Part shown: positions 46,107-57,779 of the stretch, piece after piece | How positions within the stretch are numbered: position 1 is the stretch's first letter | How the letters are laid out: each line of letters begins with the position of its first letter | From: Anaspis maculata | Lineage: Eukaryota; Arthropoda; Insecta; Coleoptera; Scraptiidae | Direction of reading: 5' to 3' | DNA: 64,000 nt | NCBI GenBank assembly: GCA_949128115.1 | Contig: OX421963.1 | Span: forward strand, 58,957,306 to 59,021,305 | Position numbers and translations under genes: made by a program | The notes under the pieces: generated by a model | Seen by the model: the letters and a program-made list of their open reading frames with translations, nothing else | The model's database searches: none | Told to the model about the DNA's origin: nothing

Positions 46107-46819
46107 TAGGCCCGTATTCATAGTCGCATCTAGGGATGGGCAAAACTATTGATATGTCAATAAATTTATCATATATCAACTAATGATATCATTTTTAAAA
46201 CATATCGATATATCAAATATCGATAATTATAAAAATATCAAATATCGATAATTATCAAAATATCAAATGTCAATAATTATCAAAATATCAAATGTTGATC
46301 ATCATCAAAATATCGAATATCGATAAATGTTAACATATATCAAAGTATAGACAATGGTTATCATAACATTAAAATATCATTAAACAAAAGATAAAGACCA
46401 AAGACCGCCAAAGAAGTAAGTTTTACTTATCAGGTAAGTCTAGATTGAACATAGATGATATATTTTTTCATATTATCACTTGATATCCTCATTTTCATAT
46501 TGATATCTTTATAATTATCAATTTTTGATACTTTGATATCTATTGATATTTGATATTTTGGTAATTATCGATATTTTTTTCTTATCAAACTTCTTATCCC
46601 TAGTCGCATCTTATGTATAAGGTGGTCTCAAGACCATGTTTATTTAGACACAGGCTTGAACCAAGATGAATTTATACGTACAGTTATCATCTTGTGAATA
46701 TTTTATATCATAATCGAATACCCCTATATCTTCTTAATGTTGTGTTTCGGAGAAATCAGCGTATCAAAATTGAATAAGGTCGTCTCAAGACATAAGATCT
46801 TTCTGTGAATACGGGCCTA
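46107..46819. mobile_element. MITE (GGCCCGTATTCA ends) carrying a nested hAT
   Basis: The outer element is 46109-46817. It starts GGCCCGTATTCATAG and ends CTGTGAATACGGGCC, flanked by TA (46107-46108, 46818-46819). Without the inner insertion it is about 229 bp. TIRs are about 15 bp, with a further shared TCTTATG word. Its end sequence matches the MITE at 26929. Confidence 0.8.
46123..46610. mobile_element. hAT MITE with perfect 8-bp TSD, nested
   Basis: The inner element is 46131-46602 (472 bp). It begins TAGGGATGGGCAAAA and ends TTATCCCTA. Perfect 8-bp direct repeats GTCGCATC lie at 46123-46130 and 46603-46610. TAGGG-type ends plus 8-bp TSDs are typical of hAT elements. The interior is very AT-rich, made of ATATCGATAATTATCAAA-type words in both orientations, so it folds on itself. 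Non-coding. Confidence 0.92.
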
Positions 46820-47059
46820 TATGTTGATTTTTTATACTTCTCAAAATACATACAACCAATTTGAAGAAATTTTTACAGGAAAAAGAGAAAGACTGATATG
46901 AGTGTCTCAACTGTCTCAAGACTGGCGTATAAACCTCGGTATGGACCGAGAAGTATCTAAATGGCTGCAATACTTGTACAACATCTTATACCCTGACATC
47001 TTGCCTGAGATACTCAAGTACGAAAGCGCTGGAGGGCCATGTTGAACAAAAAGATTTTG

Positions 47060-47136
47060 AATGCAAGTTGGTTTTCTGCAATGCAAGTTAGTATCCTGCA
47101 ATGCAAGTTAGTATCCTGCAATGCAATTTAGCATCT
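47060..47136 (+). repeat. 20-bp tandem repeat, about four copies
   Basis: The unit AATGCAAGTTAGTATCCTGC occurs perfectly twice, once with changes before and once partially after. Confidence 0.9.
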
Positions 47137-47144
47137 ACTTCCTA

Positions 47145-47700
47145 CAAAGGGTTTAAATAAAGGCTCGTTTCTATACCTGACCCTACCTCCACGCTGGAAA
47201 CTAGGATAACTAAGTTTTCTAAGTGTTCCCTGAGAGATGAGTTTCCCCTAATAATTATTTCAAAGCCGTCACACATCAATACTCCGATTAACACCTGATT
47301 CTACACCTTGACCAACATTCAAACTTTGTTTTGGGGCGTGGTTCGAAGTTCTTATCGTGGCTATATCAGATTCAACATTTTGAGTTGGTGTTATAGGTTA
47401 TGTTAGGGTTAGGCCCAGCGTCTTGACACCGAAAAAGGGGGTTGAGTGACTCTTGCGAGCGATGGGAACTTTCCCTCTCTTTTCTGTTGCTTCCCCTGTT
47501 CCCTACAATCTAAGTTCGTGGGCCGGTGTGTGCGGGGCTCCTCCTATTATGAATCTCTTTTCAAAGACTGCGTCTCTTATTTTCTGGACTATTCTTTTTG
47601 CAGGCTCTTCTTAGGCTATGGTAATCTTTTGCCCCTTTTGCCTTTTGTGCCTTTGTGGAGAACTGGACCTATTTTCACCTTGAATTGCCCTTGAAGCTGA
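47145..47700 (+). repeat. tandem segmental duplication, copy 1 (copy 2 at 47985-48470)
   Basis: Ordered shared blocks include TTTAAATAA.GGCTCG, TTTCCCCTAAT, ACACCTGA.TCTACACCTTGAC, GTTATGTTAGGGTTAGGCCC, GTGGGCCGGTGTGTG and TCTTTTCAAAG. The offset is about 840 bp and identity about 70-75%. Each copy ends in a pyrimidine-rich CTTTTGCC/CTTTTTTCACC region. The class is unknown; frames inside lack motifs. Confidence 0.75.
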
Positions 47701-47984
47701 AACGACCCCAGCTATCGTCTTGGCCCCTGAATGGGTAGGCAACCCATTATACTGGCATTTAATTCAACTTATTTGAATTAAATCACTTTTCCCGCTTTTG
47801 GAACCGCTTGGCCGATGATCATCTAGTATCAGGACGACATCCCGTTGTGCCTCTCTTCTTGTTGTTCGATTATAGAGCTCTCGAGATTGTTGAGATAGGT
47901 CTGACTACGAGTTTGAACGCAATAAGACACAGTTAAAATTTTAACACAACAGCAATCTATTGACCTCTATGTACAATTCAAAAT

Positions 47985-48470
47985 GTTTAAATAATGGCTC
48001 GCTCCTATTCCTAGTCCTACCATCACAGCGCAGGCTAAATTATCTAAAAGATCTAACCTATTCCCGAAGAGATAACTTTCCCCTAATTACTTCAGACGTC
48101 CCAACACCCCAACCCTCCGACGAACACCTGACTCTACACCTTGACCGACATTTAATTCTGACTGGTTTTCGCGGTTCAAAGTTCTTTTTGTGATTAAATC
48201 AGATCCAACATTTATGTTAGTGTTAGAGGTTATGTTAGGGTTAGGCCCGGCTTCTAGACACTGAAAAGAGAAGAGTGATTTCGACCACGAGTGCTATCCA
48301 AGATTTGTGGGCCGGTGTGTGTATGGTAGCCCACCTTATTGTGGCATTCTTTTCAAAGGCTGTTGCTTCTTTTTGGGCCATGGTCTCTTTTGCCCGTTTG
48401 GAAAGGATTGGATATGGCTACCTTTGTGGGGGCCTATTCCCTTTTTTCACCGTGAGTCGCCCCCAACGCT
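47985..48470 (+). repeat. tandem segmental duplication, copy 2
   Basis: This is the partner of 47145-47700. The sequence beyond it (48460-48760) is again duplicated at 50600-50870. Confidence 0.75.
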
Positions 48471-48760
48471 TAGAAAGATTCCCGCGGTCGCGCGTGTCTA
48501 TAACCGGAAATGTTGAACCAAATTTCGCCCTTCCAAAAACTTTCAAACCGATGGTGAGCGCGAAACAATTACTCTAGTCAAGATACAAATTCAATTTGGA
48601 GAACGTTTTGAGCACGCCCCGTATACGCGCTAGTTTGTTGTTGTTTAGCAATTTGTGAGAGAAGGCCGCAGCCAGGAGAAACAAAACGCAGAGAATTGAC
48701 GATACAGGGTGTTCGCCGAAAAGCCGATGCGGAGAGGCGTCGAAATAATCTTTGCCCTAA
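48460..48760 (+). repeat. direct repeat, partner at 50600-50870
   Basis: Shared ordered blocks: GTGTCTATAACCGGAAATGT, CCAAATTTC.CCCTTCCAAAAACT, ATGGTG..C.CGAA.CAATTACTC.AGTCAAG and a CGCCGA...GGC.TCGAAA block. Identity is about 75%. An ACAGGGTGTTC word at about 48702 is missing from the partner. Confidence 0.7.
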
Positions 48761-48879
48761 CGCTAAGTAATCGCCGTCTACACTATTCCTGATCGAGCCC
48801 TAATAACAGTTCATTTTTACAAAGTCCCTATCTGAACGATGGCGTCGTTGGGTACCGGATTGAATTCATCACTTTCGAA

Positions 48880-49000
48880 TAAGAACGTCTTCATTCCCGT
48901 AACAAGCTCTATATGGAAATATCCGGAACTGTCGTGGCGCTAAAACAAAATCATTAGTTTCAAGGAGGGGGGGGGGGGTGTGTCCATCAATCCGATCAAC
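48880..49000 (+). repeat. direct repeat, partner at 52690-52810
   Basis: ATGGAAAT, GCTAAAACAAAATCATTAGT and TTTCAAGGAGGGGG, then ATCAACAAT, match ATGGAAAT, GCTAAAACCAAGTCATATTAG, TTTCAAGGAAGGGGG and ATCAACAAT at 52690-52810. A 14-base G run lies at about 48964-48977. Confidence 0.6.
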
Positions 49001-49484
49001 AATTACGACTCTACGGCAGGGTCCGAACCCCGATCTCAACGCGATTCTATTTTACTTCGATTTCTTGATTTTTCCCGTAGTTCTCAAAATTTACATTTTC
49101 CGAATAACTAGGAGCTTCAGAAACGCAGAGGAAGCTCACCCGCGAGTTTCCAGATCTAACCCACTAGGTCCGGTACTCTGAGTACCGCAGTCACAAAGCC
49201 AAGTCCAGAGGGCCCAAGAGCGCAAATACCTTTCTATGAAGGTATCCAACAAAGGACGAGGCTTGAAAGTGGCTGTACCTGACGGCAGACAGTAACGCAG
49301 ATACCAGCACGTGCAGGCAGATTCAGAACGCACGCGTGAGCTCCATCATACATTTTTCCGACAAAGCCTAACCGTAAGCAACTATCCCAACTCACCAAGA
49401 CTAACCTCCCGCTCGTCGAGGTCATCACTCCGCCACACGAGATACCGAAACGAGAGACCTCATTTCTATCGGGCCTGGTTCATT

Positions 49485-50045
49485 TAGGGGTTTCAACTCG
49501 ACATCCTCGAGGTGGGCTAGAACTCATCGTGGAGCGAACGCGACTCAGCATCCTGGAGGGGGTTCGAAACACTTCGTCAACGGGTCCCAACTCTACGACT
49601 TGGAAAAGGGTCGAAACTCAACACCGGAAGGGCCTTGGCACATCGACCTGGAGAAGGGCTGGAACTCGTCGTCGGAGGGCTCTGACTCGACACCTGGAGG
49701 CGGATCAAGACTCAACGTCCAAGGGCTCTGACTCGACATCCTAGAGACGGGTTGCAACTCAACGGGGAAAGCAACTCATCAGTCTCTCGGAGGGTCAAAA
49801 CTCAACCTGGAGGGTTCTCGACTCAGCGTGCCCCCAAGGGGACCAAAACACGACTCCGAAGGGTTCCAACTCGGCTTTCTCCAGGGGGCCTTTGAGACAC
49901 ATCAGCCGGGGGAAATCGACTCGTCATTTTCCAAGTGGGCTGGGACTCTTCATTGGGGCTTCGACGCTTCGGCCTCTAGGAGGGTCGCGACGCAACATAA
50001 ACGGGTTCTAACTCAGCTTCCTCGAAGGGGACTAAAACTCTTCGC
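49485..50045 (+). repeat. GC-rich degenerate minisatellite (GACTCGACATCCTGGAG type)
   Basis: Variants of GGGTTC.AACTCGACATCCTGGAGG repeat about 18 times with a unit of about 30 bp. Because the unit is near a multiple of three, long frames such as 49529-49744 and 49828-50352 appear (Thr/Arg/Ser-rich); the second runs on into unique sequence but shows no domain. I treat both as repeat artefacts. Confidence 0.8.
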
Positions 50046-50600
50046 TAACAGGCCCGCAGAAGCACTCGGCAGCGGACGTGACAAGTCGGGAGCGGACGGC
50101 AGCCCAGGAGGATTGGTCCAGGTACCACGGTCAATCTCCGGCGATATCCTCCATTCCAAGCAATTCGGAATATTTTATTGCATCCAAAACGATCGCGAAC
50201 GGTGTATAGACGGCTCAGGTAATCTGAGATGTGCGCTGGAGAATGCGACCAGCGGTGCTAACACGTGTGAATCGGATGGTGGCGGGCAGCGGGCAGCGGA
50301 CGGTGGCACGGCGCGTCATCACAGCAGGAGCCAGGAGCACGGCAGCAGCTAGCTGAGTCGAAGTGCGGGTGCTTTACTTCATATGCGCCAGTTCACCATT
50401 TCGTCGGACATCAAGCAGGAACGGTTTTAGAATTGACGATGAGAAGCAAATAAATTATGTTGTAGAGCTTTGCGGGATTTACACGAATGAATTAAATAAC
50501 TAGCGACATCTTTTAATGATGCCTTGACTCTGAATATTCACATTCTCATACCTCGATTTCACGGCTTTGAATTATTTTCCTTCGGATTATTTTCGGCCCG
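50046..50600. other. GC-moderate unassigned sequence
   Basis: This is the 3' part of the frame ending at 50352 (Gly/Ser/Asp-rich tail, GGGQRAADGG). CGGGCAGCGGGCAGCGGACG is a short internal repeat at about 50283-50303. It could be exonic, but no donor-acceptor pair is convincing. Confidence 0.35.
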
Positions 50601-51094
50601 CCAAATGCGGGTGGCTTCAAAGCTTAGAAGGATTTCACGACCGCGAGTGTCTATAGCCGGAAATGTAAAACCCAATTTCACCCTCCCAAAAACTCCGGAA
50701 CCAATGGTGTACTCGAACAATTACTCAAGTCAAGGTACAAACTCTCATGTGAAGACCCTTTGATTGAACTCCGTTCTGTTTTGTGTGAAGTGAACCACAT
50801 TGTTGCTAAAAACCTACAAGGTGCTCGCCGACGAACTAACGCGAGAAGGCTTCGAAACAACTATTATTCCCTATAAATGAATATCAGATTTCTAACCAAC
50901 TATTGAGCCGTAACACTTCATTATAGGTACAAATTTATCAAAGCGTCGCGTCGTCGAATATCCAGGCAATTAGACGAACAGCTTCTAATAGATTTTCCAT
51001 CTCTCGAATTAACAATCTCCATTAACTTCAGTGAATACTGCAACAAATTCATAAGTTACGCGATACCAAACCGGACGTTCCTCTAGGTGGAACT

Positions 51095-51270
51095 CCTCTC
51101 CATAACATTTGTCCATAGACAAGGACAAAAGTAGAAGAAGGAAGAACCACTGCGCATCCATTTCAGCCGATATCGCATGGGGTCCGCCATTTTTAGGTCA
51201 TAACGGCTTTTCCAAGGCGGCAATTTAAATGGGGGGAGTACGCGCGAGTCAAAATCATAAACAGACGTCA
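51095..51270. repeat. inverted repeat, partner at 52510-52660
   Basis: CATAGACAAGGACAAAAGTA, GGGTCCGCCATTTTTAGGTC, ATAACGGCTTTTCC and GGCGGCAATTT face their diverged complements at 52510-52660 in inverse order. The two copies enclose about 1.2 kb and could be the ends of a larger foldback or an inverted duplication. AAGTAGAAGAAGG/CCTCTTCTACTT also pairs. Confidence 0.7.
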
Positions 51271-51349
51271 AAACAGATGACAGTCATGAGACAATTTGTA
51301 GGTTATACTTTGTAAACGAAACAAATAACTCAAGAATTTCTGCTCACGG

Positions 51350-51480
51350 CCTTGAGTAATCCTCATACTTATAGTCAATACTTCGCTCGATCTCCGACTT
51401 CGCATCTCTCAAGTCCTTCGGACAATTATAACAATTGCTTTGCTTGTTCATGGTATGTATACTGAAAGAACAATAAAGAC

Positions 51481-51511
<31 letters not shown>

Positions 51512-51515
51512 TATA
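51350..51515 (+). mobile_element. probable LINE/SINE 3' tail with (TAA)n
   Basis: AACAATAAAGAC is followed directly by a TAA trinucleotide run (51481-51511). This is the 3' tail style of I- or RTE-like non-LTR elements. The preceding sequence shows no coding remnant, so the family is open. Confidence 0.45.
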
Positions 51516-51519
51516 ACAA

Positions 51520-54500
51520 TTGTTGCCATAGTTGGATTGTGCTTAAATCGGAGACCGACTGTGAGTATGGGCCATAGACGTATGGGCATAAGGCCCACGA
51601 CATGTGCTTAATTTTAGCTACAGAATAAAATTTCAAGAAAAATATTCAATGTTTTACTTGAGATAAAATAATACAAGTTTGGAAAGTGTTTGTTGGACAT
51701 TACACTGAATCAGCTCTTCGCTTCACGTTTTTTTGCTAGATTTTGCACCTAATCTTATTTTCAAATAGCATCTTACGAGCACTTTCCCTTAAGATAAAAT
51801 TGTGGTGTTCCAAAATGTCATTGTCCGAAACGAAGTTCTGGCTCGGGTCCTGGGAGTGTGGATAAAATTTTATTTACATTACTTCGAAATGCCTCGAACA
51901 AATCAGCAGCACTGAGCCTTTCTCATAAGACGTTTCCAAGCTATTTCTTCATCATTCCAATTGTCTCGAGCCACAATCGAAGCCCATCACCCCGTGGAAA
52001 ACTAAAAACAAAATTTAGTTACCAAAGCTAAATTTGATTATTTAAATTCAGCGTTACGTATGAAAGGATATCTTCTCATCTCTGGGTTCATCAATTGCTT
52101 GATATGCTTGCAAATTTTGATAGGTATAACAAGACACCCTTTATTGATGCATTTGCTAAGTTCGATCAGGTTCGATCAAACTTTATTACACAGGAAAAAT
52201 CGCAAAACGAACACTTCACACAGAGGCCTCGATATCTGTTTCACAGCTTCTAAGTGGAGATAAAACTGCGGACATCATTCTCCATTTCTTGACAATAATT
52301 CATCAAGTACAATGCACTCGACAATGCAATATTTATGCAATGCATCCCAGGAATATAATATCTGGTTATGAAGTAGAATTCGTGGAAACGAACACTGAAT
52401 AACACTCAACATTCAATTCTATTGTTATCTTTTACACAAAACCAAATATCGGCGCCGAGAAAAGTTCGATCACAACGAATCAGTCTAACCTAAAACTTCG
52501 TAGCTGTCATCAAGTACACTGTCAGTACTGTCACCCACCTGTCATAATTAAAATTGCCGCCAGGAAAAACCGTTATGTAATCAAAATGGCCGGCCTACAA
52601 ATTACACAGCCGCGCAGGTATCTTGCCTCTTCTACTTTTGTCCTTGTCTATGCATTTGTCATTCATAATTCTCTTGTACTTGAAAACCCAACCAACATGG
52701 AAATCTAAATATTGCAGTTGCACGCTAAAACCAAGTCATATTAGTTTCAAGGAAGGGGGGGGCTCGTTGTCCTAAACTGATTATTATCAACAATACACCC
52801 ATTCAGTTTTACCTGGTCTGCGCGCGCATCTGCACGACTCGGTGCCATGATAACGGACTAACGGTCAGGTGAAATGGTGAAAAATGACATCCTTGGAAAA
52901 ATCAAAGTCAAAGTGTCAAACAGTTGAAGTGATAAGTGTATGGTACATACGCGTGATCCCTGGTACATACTATGTATGCTCTCTGCAAACATCACCTTGA
53001 AAGAAGAGTGGTTAAAAGCAACAAGATGTGGTTGGATTAGAAGTCCCCGGCGATCGCGGAAAACACGGACAGTACCTAGTAGCTCCCAGACTCCCCAGTT
53101 CCTTTGAGTGTTTCTGTCCGCGATAGTGTGACAAATTCTCACAGGTCGGCCTGTCTTCGGCTACTGTCACCTTCTGGGAGCACTTACAGATCATAGTGGT
53201 AGTTCTCTAGGCTCTCGAAGAGTTGCTGTCGGTGACAAAGGATGCAAAGCTTCTTCCATGAGGTTGACCCGGAATACATGTTCTGTAATAGGTGGGAATG
53301 CTGCTGACCTGTATGTTTTGCGGTTACACGGTCTCTGCCTCTCCTTCCTTTAGAGAGGTAGCCCTGGCACACATCTTGTTCCATGTTGAGTGGAGGTGAT
53401 TACGGGCAGTTAGTGCGACAATTTCAAGCGCGACAGGTCACAAGAGCGACAGGTTGAATAAACATGGCAACATGGCCACCTAGTTTGACGGAAATGTCAA
53501 AAACTTGAAAAAATGCATTCCCCTTCCTACAAGCACCCCTCTCACCCTCCAAAAGCGCTAGGCAACGTCGCAGTGTCGCGTTTGTTGCTTTATTATTGTT
53601 TGATTTGCTGTCCATGTGTCCCATATAATGATGCCAGTTTATAAACATAAAGGTAGGTAAAACAAATAGAGTTTGGAGTAAAATCGGATTTAATTTAAAT
53701 TTATGTAGGTAGATGATTTAAAGGTGTATTTTTTAGTGGCTCCGGGGAAACACAACAGTCATTTCGGGGGAGGATATGTTTCCTGCCTTGGGACTTGAGG
53801 CTGGGTTTCTTCCAGAACTGGTTAATATCCTTGTCAAAGACCCTTGTGATAATCATATCAGGCTCACTCAAAGGGTGAGCAAGTCGTCGCCACATCGTAC
53901 CTACTTTCTCTTGCATCCAGGACCAGGACAGAAGATGGTCCCTTCAGGCTAAGATGGCCATCAGGTAGGGTGACAGGCAAATACCTAATTGTGAACATCG
54001 TCACTGTCTCTTATAGATACCTTTTCGGGTACCTACATAATTTTGTTGTTTTCAAAAGAATTTTGACCTGCAAGAAAGGCTTCGCCGGCTGCTATTACTA
54101 CCAAATACACTGCTCCAATAACTCGACACATCTTTTCACCATTTTGCGGCCACTACTTGGTGGATAAGATTTTTTAAATCCATCAACTTGTTCAAAAGAT
54201 ATCGGCCGACAAAGTCGCGGTCACGAAATGGTGATGGGTCGAATTATTGGACCAGTGTAATATAATTACTCAAATCAAATAATTGAAAGGCTTTGGATTT
54301 ATCTACTCATGTATATTTTTCAGCCCCTAAGGAGAGACACTTTTTGCAATGGATGCCTGCTAGCCTCCAGGTTTTGAGGGAAACAAGGAGCTAAGCCATT
54401 TCCGGAGTAAGGTGGTTACCTCTTGGTCCCAGAGGACATACCTGAAGCTGCTGAAAAAATTCATACCCACGCGGGCGGACACCATGGATTCACCAAGCTC

Positions 54501-54580
54501 ATAAATTTGATCATCAAATAAATATAAACTCGCAGTGCTGTTGATCAAACAACAGTGAAATGCCCATGGTTCAGTTGGTA
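51520..54580. other. unassigned sequence
   Basis: Apart from repeat partners at 52510-52660 and 52690-52810, no gene is recognisable. Frames at 52858-53142 (-), 53184-53384 (-) and 53970-54167 (+) were read through for motifs and none was found. At 54560-54585 a CATGGTTCAGTTGGTAAAT word resembles a tRNA A box (see findings). Confidence 0.4.
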
Positions 54581-54589
54581 AATCGATAA

Positions 54590-56134
54590 TACAGGGTCCT
54601 GCAACAGTGCTTCGGGCTTTCTTAGCGCCCTTCCCTTACGAGATAGAGACAAAGGTGTAATACATACATAAAATTATTGATTTGGAAAGTTCTAACCAGT
54701 GAAATTATTTTCAACTATACAGGGTGATCCATTTTTGCGCTATAACAAAAACAAAGATTTTTTGAATAAAATGCCCCACTTGATTTCATTTTCTTGTTTA
54801 GCTTTTCAAGCTCTATTATAAGCGTATTTTTGTTTTTTCGATTTGTGGCGGTGCTACCAACTAAAAATTGAAAATTGAATTTTTTTTTGTAATTTCAAGC
54901 TTCGTTTTGAAAAATTGTAGGAGCCTCGTTTTTTGCAATCAAGAAATGGAATTTGGCACAACAATAGTCGAATAGGAGGTAAATAATAATTCCATGACAA
55001 AAAACTTCAGAATCAGTGATACCGGGTGTTCAGAATTTTTTTTCAAACTTCGCAAATTTCAAAATGCCATTAGTCATTTTTTTTCAAATGGAATGCCCCC
55101 TATTTTATTGAACCATTCGACAGCTTTTTTCTCCTCTTTCATTTTTACCAGAGATAGGTACCCTACCGCTAAATTTGATAATTTCCGAGATAATCAATAA
55201 TTTTGATAAAAAGTGCTATTTATTAAAATTTTTCACGCCGGGCAGGCCATAGTGATCATCAACAAATGTCTGATTGACACATTTTGCTTGGTTTGATGCT
55301 GAGAATAAGTTTTTTCCATTGAATAGCTGCGCTAAATTCCAATCTGAAGAAAATGCTTAAAAAAGTATTTCGTTGCCCGATGGAAAAAAGAAAATTCAAA
55401 TTGAGCTTAGTAAAGTGGTTTTCTCGACTTCAAAAACCTTCAAACTATCAAATTGAGAGGTGCGTTCATTTTTACACATGATTTTCTGTATCAGGACCTA
55501 TTAAGAACATAAAAATCCAAATAAACGACAATTTTTATCAAAATTATCGATTATCTCTGAAGTTATGGGGTAGGGTATCCCTAGTAAAAATAAAAGAGGA
55601 GGAGAAAAGCTATCGAATGGTGAGATAAAATATAGGGCATTCCGTTCGAAAAAAATGACATATGGCATTTTGAAATATGCGAAGTTAAAAAAAAAAATTG
55701 CACACCCTGTATAAGTAAATCCCAAGTTTTTTGTCATGAAGTTATTCAGCTTCTATTCGAATACTGTTATGCCAAATTTTGTTCCTTAATCTCAAAAAAC
55801 GAGGCGTCTACGGTTTTTCAAAGTGAACCTTGAGATAATAAAAAATTTCAATTTTTAATTTTCAGTTGGTAGCACTGCCACAAATTGAAAAAACAAAAAT
55901 CCACCTGTAATAGAGCTTGAGAAGTTGAACAAGAAAATGAAATCAAAAGTGGGGCATTTTATTTAAAAAATCTTTGTTTTTGTTATAGCGCAAAAATTGA
56001 ACACCCTGTATAGTTGAAAATAATTTTACAAGGTAGAACTTTTCAAACTAATAATTTTATGTATTACATTTTTTTCTCTATTTTGCAAGGTAAGGGCGCT
56101 AGAAAAGCCCGACGCACTGTTGCAGGACCCTGTA
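54590..56134. mobile_element. 1.54-kb foldback element, TA TSD
   Basis: The element is 54592-56132. It starts CAGGGTCCTGCAACAGTGC and ends with the complement, flanked by TA (54590-54591, 56133-56134), so it is of Tc1/mariner type. The arms are close to 90% identical over about 750 bp; the centre is near 55370. A second CAGGGTG word lies inside each arm (about 54719 and 56006), suggesting a composite of two nested termini. Frames 54994-55200 (+) and 55501-55737 (-) both start MTKN and are the same sequence seen in each arm; this mirrored similarity needs no gene. No transposase motif. Confidence 0.9.
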
Positions 56135-56569
56135 TATTATGAAGGCTTGGTGCAACCAGAGGTCAATTTTTTTTATTTCAAGTTATCTAAGTGGTAATAG
56201 TTCAATAATTTTATTATTGTAGATACCTACTCATTCGATGTCTTTTTGTAATTGCTGATTTTTCATTATTTTAATACATATATATTTACGTTCACAAATG
56301 CTGTAGATTATTTTGCTTTTAGTCCTTCACCATAGTTGTTTTTTACAACATACTCCTATTACATTCATACCTGATACCTCTGCCATACATTTAGCTATCA
56401 TTCTTTTCAAGCATTCACCCAACACCTATGGGGTCTGACTCCAGGATTTTTGTCTCAAGCAATGAGGCTTTCAATTTTACATGTTCTTTATCTATTTGAG
56501 ATATCTATAGAGATAACGAAAAAAAGAGGTTTGAAATCCCACCTGGTGCGTCTATACAAACAACGAGAC

Positions 56570-57245
56570 TTTGGATTCGGGGGTGGATGGGCCCAGGCCT
56601 TTTTTCTCTCTGGGCTGGTGAGATTTGTGAAAGGGCCGGTAGGATAAAAAAACACTTTTAAAAATTATAAATAAAAGGCAGAGTCTTCCCGAAAAACGTT
56701 TATGAACATTTATTACTGCAGTTTCGGGAGCCTTCAGTCTTTCGTCGTTGGAGGTGAAATAGTGAAAGCTTGTGAAATATTCTGGTGAAGGAGTAGGAGT
56801 GAATATTTAACATATAATTTATCCCTTACGCTCCCGAAACCGCAGTAAGGAATTTCTTTACGTTTTGTGAGAAGACTACCTTTTATTGATAATTTTTAGA
56901 ATTTGACACTTACTGGTGAGCGATGGCAGATAGATTTCTAAAGACCAACACTTTAATTCTACAATATATGAAAGTTTTGAGAAAAAAGATCTGGGAATGA
57001 ACAAGCTTTCAACGCAGTGCACTCAGCAGCACCTCATGCATTCCAACTTTATAACATATTGTCCGACTAAGTACGTTTTCTCAACCTCACAGGGACCACT
57101 CGACAGTATGGGCATTTTCATTCCATTCTCTTTGGTATTGCCGCGCTTGACAGCTAGGTCATCATTCTCTTCAGTGAACACCGCTTAGAATCTTCCCGCA
57201 AGCATAGAGTTCACAAGATACCTAGAACTACGTTCTCTACATAAA
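56570..57245 (+). repeat. inverted repeat, partner at 61425-61750
   Basis: GGTGGATGGGCC, GGGC.GGTGAGAT, GGCCGGTAGGATAAAA, TTCAACGCAGTGCACTCAGC and GGGCATTTTCATTCCATTCT occur reverse-complemented and in inverse order at 61425-61750. The left copy is longer by a 250-bp MITE. The two copies enclose a 4.2-kb block that includes a foldback and a complete HINE. Confidence 0.8.
56655..56905. mobile_element. about 250-bp palindromic MITE
   Basis: ATAAAAGGCAGAGTCTTC...TACTGCAGTTTCGGGAGC faces GCTCCCGAAACCGCAGTA...GAAGACTACCTTTTAT. AAATTAT/ATAATTTTT lies outside. It is absent from the inverted partner at 61.6 kb, so it was inserted after the duplication. Confidence 0.8.
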
Positions 57246-57779
57246 CACTGATAATAATAAATTGACTTTATTTTCTGGCGGCATTCAGCACAGTGCTGCT
57301 TCTTCCATATCATCCAGGCAGTTCCCATTGGAGGTCACAGTGCGCCTGAACCTTGAATAAGTTTAATGAAAATGACACCAAAAACGGGCTTCGGATCTTT
57401 GTAGCCGAACATTAGGGGAACTGAAATCAAGTTAAAACAAAATCGTACCATATCCTTAACACAAATAATATCAAATCTTAGATTTAGTTTACGTCAGAAG
57501 TGAAATACTTCAACTTTTTTTATTATTGGATCACAGTTAATGAGTTTCAGTAAGTAACATCAACTTCTGTTAGCACAGAAAAACTGTAAAAAGTATCAAA
57601 CCATCCAAAAACTTCCAAATTAAGCCATGAAACATACTACGTAGATTGAAAAATATAATAACTTCGCAAAAATGATGATGCCACACCCCACAAAATTTTG
57701 CGCCTTTTCAAACTTAGGTAACTGTGGTTTGCTACATACCTTCTGAATTCTGTACAAACTATTCAATAGCTCAATTCTT

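Noticed and set aside
47395..47420. Telomere-like TTAGG repeats (TTATGTTAGGGTTAGG)
   Set aside because: Only two irregular units in each copy of a tandem duplication; not a telomeric array.
49828..50352. 174-codon open frame on plus as a gene
   Set aside because: Starts in a minisatellite whose unit is near a multiple of three; no recognised domain in the unique part.
54994..55737. Two MTKN-starting frames as related small genes
   Set aside because: They are the same sequence in the two arms of a foldback element.
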